Below are positions 63,233 to 64,000 of a stretch of 64,000 nt of DNA, in pieces; position 1 is the stretch's first letter; every line of letters starts with the position of its first letter. The position numbers and the translations under genes were made by a program. Location of the stretch: positions 2,852,001 to 2,916,000 of the forward strand of contig NZ_CP039383.2 of assembly GCF_004803715.2 (NCBI RefSeq). The letters run 5' to 3'. The notes under the pieces were generated by a model that was not told the origin of the DNA, made no database searches, and saw only the letters and a list, made by a program, of their open reading frames with translations. This DNA is from Luteimonas yindakuii (GTDB taxonomy: Bacteria; Pseudomonadota; Gammaproteobacteria; Xanthomonadales; Xanthomonadaceae).

Positions 63233-64000
63233 ATGCGCCCCCTGCTGCTGACCCTGTCCCTGTTCGTCATCGGCCTGTCGGCCTGCCGGCCGACCCCGGA
63301 GGCGACCACGGCGCCGTCCGCAGCGGCGCCTGTCCCGGCTGAACAGTCCGCGCGACCGGCCGCCACCGACGCCGACGACAACCTCAACGCGGTGCTGTGG
63401 GTGCAGCGTTCGGTCGAATACCGGGCGACGGCGCTGTCGCTGTTCCGCGCCGCCGCCGACCATCTCGACGCGGCGCTCGCCGAGAAGAACTGGGACGCAC
63501 TGGTGCCCGATGAACGCGACAACCCGCAGGCCTGGGCGTCACTGCCGCCGGCGGTGATCATGGACATCGACGAAACCGTGCTCGACAACTCGCCTTACCA
63601 GGCGCGCCTCGTGCACGACGGCGGCGAGTACGACGAAGCCACCTGGGCCGCGTGGGTGGCGGAGAAGAAGGCCGAGCCGGTGCCCGGCGTGGTCGACTTC
63701 GCCCGCGTGGCAACCGAGAAGGGCGTGACCATCCTCTACCTGTCCAACCGCGCCCAGCATCTCAACGAGGCCACCCTCGCCAACCTGCGCGCGGTCGGCC
63801 TGCCGGTGAAGGACGACAGCGTGTTCCTCGGCCTTGGCACCCATGTCGAGGGCTGCGAGCAGCACGGCAGCGAAAAGCTCTGCCGCCGCCGCCTTGCGGG
63901 GCGCGACTACCGGGTCCTCATGCAGTTCGGCGACCAGCTCGGTGATTTCGTCCAGGTGATAGCCAATACCGACGAGGCCCGCAACGGCCTGCTGGACGAG
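63233..64000 (+). CDS. lipoprotein e(P4)-family acid phosphatase, C-terminus beyond window
   Basis: The frame runs from the ATG at 63233 to the right edge, 256 residues, with a few dozen expected to be missing. A lipoprotein signal (LSLFVIGLSAC, lipobox LSAC) is followed by an Ala/Pro/Thr linker. The HAD nucleophile motif DIDETVLDNS and YLSNRAQHLNEAT (motif II) are intact. Such outer-membrane phosphatases remove phosphate from nucleotides for uptake. TAAACT at 63194-63199 may be the -10. Confidence 0.9.
   Translation, partial: MRPLLLTLSLFVIGLSACRPTPEATTAPSAAAPVPAEQSARPAATDADDNLNAVLWVQRSVEYRATALSLFRAAADHLDAALAEKNWDALVPDERDNPQAWASLPPAVIMDIDETVLDNSPYQARLVHDGGEYDEATWAAWVAEKKAEPVPGVVDFARVATEKGVTILYLSNRAQHLNEATLANLRAVGLPVKDDSVFLGLGTHVEGCEQHGSEKLCRRRLAGRDYRVLMQFGDQLGDFVQVIANTDEARNGLLDE

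Overview
The window is high-GC DNA with densely packed genes, from a gammaproteobacterium of the family Xanthomonadaceae (Luteimonas/Lysobacter/Xanthomonas type). The main support is a xanthomonadin-type aryl polyene pigment locus that includes the chorismatase XanB2. Secreted S46 and S9 dipeptidyl peptidases, palindromic intergenic repeats, and several genes whose -10 box sits 6-7 bp before the start codon fit this assignment. Genus and species cannot be read from the window alone.

Layout. Positions 1-11646 hold an S46 peptidase cut by the window edge, a small conserved protein, an SDR, a frameshifted universal stress protein, a small membrane protein, uvrD, a large membrane GGDEF-EAL protein, a YfcG-like GST and a DPP4-type S9 peptidase. 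Positions 11720-27509 are the pigment locus. Plus-strand genes for ketosynthase, chain-length factor, glycosyltransferase and halogenase-like flavoprotein come first. A minus-strand series follows: ACP, COG4648 membrane protein, two acyltransferases, FabZ-like dehydratase, LolA-like carrier, MMPL exporter, second dehydratase and, beyond an 830-bp repeat-bearing gap, a FabG-like reductase. A second halogenase-like flavoprotein and xanB2 read out on the plus strand. Positions 27576-39455 carry hemB, aroE, a gamma-carbonic anhydrase, xthA, a divergent D-2-hydroxyglutarate dehydrogenase/serA pair, the aryl-ACP ligase and phosphopantetheinyl transferase that complete the pigment pathway, then rsmG-parA-parB. 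Positions 39929-53233 carry a DUF885 protein, rpmB-rpmG, and a group consisting of an SSS-domain hybrid histidine kinase, a LuxR-type regulator, acs, a DcaP-like porin and an MHS transporter; this resembles the CrbS/CrbR (MxtR/ErdR) acetate-control arrangement. Positions 53366-64000 carry an EF-hand protein, a desaturase, mutM, an ECF sigma factor with a Ser/Thr kinase-TPR protein, tdk, a Sel1-like protein, rep and an acid phosphatase cut by the right edge.

How the genes work together. AroE feeds the shikimate pathway. XanB2 converts chorismate to 3-hydroxybenzoate (and 4-hydroxybenzoate). The ligase activates the aromatic starter onto the ACP, which the transferase has made holo. KS/CLF, FabG-like reductase and the two dehydratases elongate the polyene; one or both flavoproteins may halogenate it; acyltransferases, LolA-like protein and MMPL pump would attach and export it to the outer membrane.

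Two genes (universal stress protein, LolA-like) look broken by single missing bases next to short homopolymers, so a base-calling error is a live alternative to true mutation. No tRNA, rRNA, CRISPR array, integrase or insertion sequence was seen. I found no clearly new system. The least explained features are a nested palindromic repeat present in a long and a short form, and the pairing of two halogenase-like enzymes in one split pigment locus.
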